Source: Lycium barbarum (lineage: Eukaryota > Streptophyta > Magnoliopsida > Solanales > Solanaceae). From it: DNA of 64,000 nucleotides. The notes beneath the pieces were generated by a model. It was not told the DNA's origin. It did not search any database and worked only from the letters and a program-made list of their open reading frames with translations. Location: positions 24,988,231-25,052,230 of the forward strand of contig NC_083344.1 of the NCBI RefSeq assembly GCF_019175385.1, in the 5' to 3' direction. A program made the translations under genes and the position numbers. Of the stretch, positions 59,944 to 64,000 are shown piece by piece; the stretch's first letter is position 1; each line of letters opens with the position of its first letter.

Positions 59944-59955
59944 GCTCTGATACCA
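59944..59955 (-). other. Primer-binding site of E
   Basis: TGGTATCAGAGC on the minus strand, four bases inside the 5' LTR end, is a perfect initiator-Met type site over 12 bases. Confidence 0.9.
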
Positions 59956-60262
59956 CTTTTGTCACGACCCGGCTAGGGGGCCGCGACGAGCACCCGGTGC
60001 TACCCCACCCGGGCACCCCCTTATCGTACATAACATAACATCTAGGTGAACCATAAGTCAGTTTGTGCTTTTCTTATCGTTAATCATACTGATCCCATTA
60101 GACGACCATCATCATTTAACATATCATAGGCATCTATGCCACATCATAAGTACAAGGCCGACGAGGCCAACAAAAGATATATAAAACATGGGCCGACATG
60201 GCCGAACATCTCTACCCACATACACATGACTACGAGCGTCTAAGAGTATGACATATCGTATG

Positions 60263-60460
60263 AGCGGGACAGGACCCCGCTATGCCCATAATTATATACA
60301 CAAAAGAATAAGTACCCAAAAGCTACGGCTCCGAAAGAAAAGGATCTCTGTTATGCAATCTCTGAATAAGCAGTTATAGATCAAGTCTGTCTCCCTGTGC
60401 ACCTGCGGGCATGACGCAGCGTCCACAAACAAAAGGACGTCAGTACGAAGAATGTACTGA
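60263..60460 (-). promoter_or_regulatory. LTR hairpin module, E 5' LTR
   Basis: H5 is AGCGGG/CCCGCT (60263-60268 with 60276-60281). H3, H2 and H1 are as in the E 3' LTR, ending at 60,460. The outer H5 pairs differ from F (GGCGGG/CCCGTC) in a way that keeps pairing. Confidence 0.62.
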
Positions 60461-61363
60461 GTATGTAAAGCATGATCAACATCAATATAGAAGCATAATA
60501 GATATCATATGAAAATAGCATAGGAGGGGAGACAGTAATATCATCATCATCATGTCGCTTACTTGCATACATCGTCGTTCGTATCCCATAATAATACTCG
60601 TACCGTACTTGTGCTCATATTACATATCAAGGGTCGTGAGCTTATGAGCTCGGAATGTCAACCATGTGAAGACAACATACTCATATAGAGGAATTTAGGA
60701 ATTTGGCCAAGAACCATGCCTTATGAAAGAAGGGTTAGCCTTACATACCTTTCCGTCGAACTATTCTACACTTGCTCGTTCCCTTCCAATGCTAGCGTTT
60801 ATACCTTCATTAATATCATAACAATGGCTATTAGTATTCACATTATCCACATTATCTAGATTCCTCAATTTGCCTCTAATTCACCCACATACATGATTAT
60901 AACACCCATCTTCATCCATTCGTCTAAAGTGTTTAGTTCATGATCTTAATACCATTTATAACACATTCATATCACAACACAACAACATTCATAACTCAAT
61001 TCAAACTATTTCTCAAAATGTCACTATTCATCATTCATGACCTAGTTGACCACATTTTCTACAATCCATGTATTTTAATTCTCCAATACCTTAAACATCT
61101 TGTAAAAATCATGAATCTTACCTTAGAAGTTGTAGGAACAAGCTTTGGTTGATAATACTCTTCTTTGAGCAAAGCCCTAGTTTTTCTCCATTTGGATTTC
61201 TTGACTTAGATGATCCTTGATGATTCCTTTATCCTTGATTCACTTGTCTTAATGTTATTGATGGCTTATAATCCTTGAAAACTCATATAATAAATGTAGA
61301 GAGAAGTTCTAGAGAGAAGTGGTGTAATGTTGTAATGAAATAAAATAAGTCTTGATCTTTATA

Positions 61364-61745
61364 TTTAATGAATTGGAAAATCTGTGCTGGGTGAACAGTG
61401 GTCGTCCATGGAGGTTTACGGTCCGTATTCCACATTACGGACCATCCCTCATGGTCGTCTTTAAGCTTAAGCAGGACCAGAGACTTTGTCCTGCATGCAT
61501 GGTTATTTACGACCATGGTTTACGGGCCGTAAATCACTTTACGGTCCGTCCACCAGGTCGTATTATACCTCTTCCTCAGCTGGCAGAGAGTTGAAGTTTG
61601 GCATGCCAGTTTACGACCTGGCAGTTTACGGTCCGTATTTGCACTTTACGACCACTGGCAGAAGGCTGAAGCTTTTGTATGGCAGTTTACGACTGCCAGT
61701 TTACGGACCGTGTTGCACTTTACAGTCCGTATTTTGCAATATATG
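61364..61745 (-). promoter_or_regulatory. U3 palindrome array of E 5' LTR
   Basis: TTTACGGTCCGT-type words lie at 61,413-61,745. It is similar to the 3' copy but has lost a segment near 61,620 that holds one inverted pair. Confidence 0.5.
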
Positions 61746-61917
61746 ACCACTGGGCAGTTTTGCCAACTTTCAATTTTTCTCATTTCTCGACTTTTCATTC
61801 TAATCATCCATATCCCTTCACATACATTTCCCATGAAACATTATACACTCGCACTCCTCGCACACATCATTAGTTCATTTACTTGCGTACCAACGGGAAA
61901 GTTTCCGAGGTGTAATA

Positions 61918-61922
61918 GCAGG
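61918..61922. repeat. Target-site duplication of E (right copy)
   Basis: GCAGG, identical to 52,338-52,342. Confidence 0.93.
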
Positions 61923-62488
61923 GGGAGCACCCTCGCTCCTAGACAACTCCCAGGACTCATACCAATTAACAGCCACATCACGCAACCGGTATGAAGCCAT
62001 CTCGACAGACTCAGTCTCAGAGGCTTTGATTAGCCTCAGCGTACGCTGCATCTGTCGAATAAACTCCTGGGGATCCTCCTCGGGCTTTGACCCGTATAAC
62101 TCTGGAGGATTACAAGTCAAGAAGTCACGAACCCTTAGGCTGTCATGTCTATCCACATAATCACCTCCTGGCCCAGGCCTGCTAGCCTGCCCTGCTACTA
62201 ATGTAGTCAGCAACTGTACTGTGTCTCTCATAGCTCTATCCTCCGCCCCTGACTGAGGAGCTGGAGGCCCAGGTGCTGGAACCTCAGGGACCGGCGGTGG
62301 AGCCGCCCCCGACCTGGAGTTGTCGCTGCCCTAGGTTCCTCTGGAAGTGGCCTTGTCGAAGAACTCGCGGACTGGAGCACAACCTCGGGCATGATCTGGG
62401 CGCGGGCCCTAGTAACTCTCCTAGGATGGCTAGTATCCCCTGCTGCTAATTTGCCGTTCCGGGCAGCGGTCGCTTTCTTCGGAGGCAT
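61923..62488 (-). pseudogene. gag N-terminus of element D
   Basis: Start at MPPKKA (62,488). Another ATG lies four codons upstream, but MP is the start shared by B, C and E. A basic N-terminus (RRVTRARAQ) leads into a proline-rich linker, where a one-base change near 62,310 shifts the frame. From 62,231 the gag core is open (MRDTVQLLTTLVAG, RDFLTCNPPELYGSK, ETESVEMASYRL) up to the E insertion at 61,922, and it continues at 52,337. A frameshifted gag could not be made from this copy. Confidence 0.9.
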
Positions 62489-62676
62489 CGCTGTAAACAT
62501 AGCAATTTATTAGAGAGGAACCATCCTAATAATACAGTTCTATCGCACGATCTAGAGTAAGAAAGAAAGGAAACATCCTAAATGTCCCGTAGCTTCCTGT
62601 TTATAGATGTGGTGCACCACCCACCGATAAACAAGACTCTACTAGACACGGCCTGTAGACATTCCGAGGATGAACC

Positions 62677-62688
62677 GCTCTGATACCA
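62677..62688 (-). other. Primer-binding site of D
   Basis: TGGTATCAGAGC on the minus strand, four bases inside the LTR end. Confidence 0.9.
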
Positions 62689-63017
62689 CTTCTGTCACGA
62701 CCCAACCAGAGGGCCATGACAGGTACCCAGTATTAACTACCGAGCACCCCTTATCATACTATCTATCGTTCAACCTATACTGTCACGACTCACCCAGATA
62801 GACATTTATCATACTTGTGTTTAGCATATTAAGGGCTTTTATAGCGCAAGACAAAACGCTGTATAAACTGTCACATATGATATCACACACAAGCCGGTCA
62901 AGCTATCATAATGCAGGAAATTGCCAAAATGTAATCCACACTGACATAACTGAACGATGACCACCCATGACCAACATATATGTCTACAGGCCTCTAAGAG
63001 TAACAACAGTGTCATAT

Positions 63018-63048
63018 GGCGGGACAGGGCCCCACCTTACCCTAATTA

Positions 63049-63096
<48 letters not shown>

Positions 63097-63258
63097 ACAG
63101 AAGGATCTGTACCAAAAGTATAGACTCCGGAACAAGGGAGCACTTCAAGGTAGCAAAATGGATGCCCTAGGCTAACGGGTCACCGCAACGAGCGTCTGTA
63201 CCTGCGGGCATGAAACGCAGCCCCCGAAGAAAGGGGGTCAGTACGGAATATGTACTGA
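63018..63258 (-). promoter_or_regulatory. LTR hairpin module, D 5' LTR
   Basis: All five stems are as in the D 3' LTR, with H3 from 63,202 and H1 ending at 63,258. An expanded AT tract lies between H5 and H4. Confidence 0.6.
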
Positions 63259-63403
63259 GCATGTAAGGCATGAAATACAATAAAAAGGATCATAACTAAA
63301 ACAGAGAATTACCAGAAACAGGTATGACTGTTAAAAACATCAATACACTTGTCTTTTGAAATGAAAATCATGCATGTCAACATCATATATCATATATACA
63401 TAT

Positions 63404-63613
63404 AACTTGTCCCGGCCCTCTAGTGAGGGACTCGGTGAATAGAGTCATCATATGCCATCCTGGCCGCCACCCCGTATCATCATATCATCATGTCATCATA
63501 TCATATATATATATATATATATATATATAATGTGCCCCGGCCCTCTAGTGAGGGACGCAGTGAACAATGCAGTGGAGTACGCACGAGAACATGTCCTGGC
63601 CCGGGACTCAATG
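63404..63613 (-). repeat. CACCGAGTCCC tandem repeats in D 5' LTR
   Basis: Three reverse-orientation units match 46,072-46,283, with the AT tract at 63,503-63,529 between units one and two. Confidence 0.78.
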
Positions 63614-64000
63614 AAGGACATATTGAGGCATGCATGAGCAGAGTAGTGAGAAACTATAAGGAAATAAATCAATTTTTAAGACTCGATAGGTAAGTACACT
63701 AATCGACACTTGAAGGATCATAAACACGTTTCGAGTCAATCCGAGTTAGCATAAGAAAGTTATGGACGTTAACCCTTGTAGAACCCTTTTTGGAATAGGG
63801 ACTCTCTGTGCTTTGCTCGTTATTCAATCATACAATAAGCATGACTGTACTAAGTAGGCTAGTGTCAAGAAGTGAATAAGAATTGTAAACAAGCTCGGAA
63901 TTAAAGAATATAGTTACCCCAAGACACGTGTCATACCTTATTTAGCTCTAGGACATGCCAAAAGAAGGAAAGGGTAAGCCTTACATACCTTGCCCGCTTC

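Larger units (their letters stand above)
52343..61917 (-). mobile_element. Element E, recent Ty3/gypsy chromovirus nested in D gag
   Basis: E is complete: 3' LTR 52,343-54,751, internal 54,752-59,959, 5' LTR 59,960-61,917, with GCAGG duplications. The LTRs are nearly identical apart from a loss of about 450 bases in the 5' copy. The longest intact coding piece of the window (700 codons) is here, so this is probably among the youngest insertions. Confidence 0.95.
59960..61917 (-). mobile_element. 5' LTR of E, with internal deletion
   Basis: This LTR of 1958 bases is like the 3' LTR, but GTGCTCATAT at about 60,610-60,619 joins directly to TACATATCAAGGG, losing the 450-base minirepeat block. 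The terminal CA has become TA (GTGTAATA). Confidence 0.92.
45390..64000 (-). mobile_element. Element D, Ty3/gypsy chromovirus, runs off the window
   Basis: D is inserted into LTR J. Its 3' LTR is at 45,390-47,917 and its 5' LTR at 62,693 to beyond 64,000. The gag-pol between them, on the minus strand, is split by element E. The left flank TGTCC is the expected duplication; its partner lies outside the window. The two LTRs are very similar where both are visible, differing mainly in AT-tract length and point changes. Confidence 0.93.
62693..64000 (-). mobile_element. 5' LTR of D, cut by the window end
   Basis: It starts TGTCACGACCCAACC and matches 45,390-46,670 throughout, with AT tracts at 63,052-63,094 (much longer than at about 45,750) and 63,503-63,529. 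Confidence 0.92.

Noticed and set aside
59940..59956. tRNA-Met gene relic
   Set aside because: Only the 12-base primer-binding site is present next to the LTR, with no tRNA body.

Overview
This is plant nuclear DNA, and essentially all of it that I can interpret is a nest of Ty3/gypsy LTR retrotransposons. I found no credible host gene. The polyproteins have the chromovirus (Tekay/Del-like) order: gag with CCHC zinc knuckles, protease, reverse transcriptase (RT), RNase H, integrase, then a C-terminal chromodomain. Primer-binding sites match initiator-Met tRNA. The LTR ends (TGTTACA.../...GGGTCGTGACA) and the general style are what I associate with Solanaceae. That placement is inference from memory, not a database result.

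Layout, left to right, with element names assigned here. A (1-1010, minus): a gag scrap fused to an LTR part. 1011-4875: AT-rich DNA I cannot assign. H' (4876-5770, plus): a decayed repeat, inverted relative to H. H: an old minus-strand element whose LTR lies at about 5884-6709 and 21410-22791 and whose body lies at 22792-24273, 39242-39649 and 42019-42400. C (6710-21404, plus, TSD GAAAC): a complete but dead element sitting in the H LTR. F (7524-12335, plus, TSD ATATA): a deleted element inside the 5' LTR of C. I (24274-25996 and about 38968-39241, minus, TSD GAAAG): a solo LTR in the H body. B (25997-38967, minus): a dead element inside I. G (34733-37549, plus, TSD ATGCA): a solo LTR inside the 5' LTR of B. 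K (39650-42018, minus, TSD TGAAT): a solo LTR in the H body. J (42401-45389, plus): an LTR related to K in the opposite orientation. D (45390 to beyond the window end, minus): inserted in J. E (52343-61917, minus, TSD GCAGG): inserted in the gag of D. TSD pairs and interrupted reading frames give the relative order: H is oldest; then I, K, J and C; then B, D and F; then G and E.

No element is intact. All coding regions carry stops and frameshifts, and C also has a mutated RT catalytic residue. The most recent-looking is E, which has an open stretch of about 700 codons. Many premature stops are single C-to-T or G-to-A changes, as expected from cytosine methylation followed by deamination.

The non-coding architecture is the part most worth following up. 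(1) LTRs that otherwise differ in sequence share a five-hairpin module about 400-480 nt from the LTR 3' end, and its stems differ between families by compensatory base changes. (2) Nearly all LTRs carry a cluster of short CpG-rich palindromes about 350-550 nt from the LTR 5' end, just upstream of a TATA-like box, with a different core word in each family. (3) A short hairpin with an AGGA loop sits upstream of the 3' LTR and also shows compensatory changes. (4) Several LTRs carry hairpin-forming tandem repeats of the CACCGAGTCCC type next to long AT tracts.
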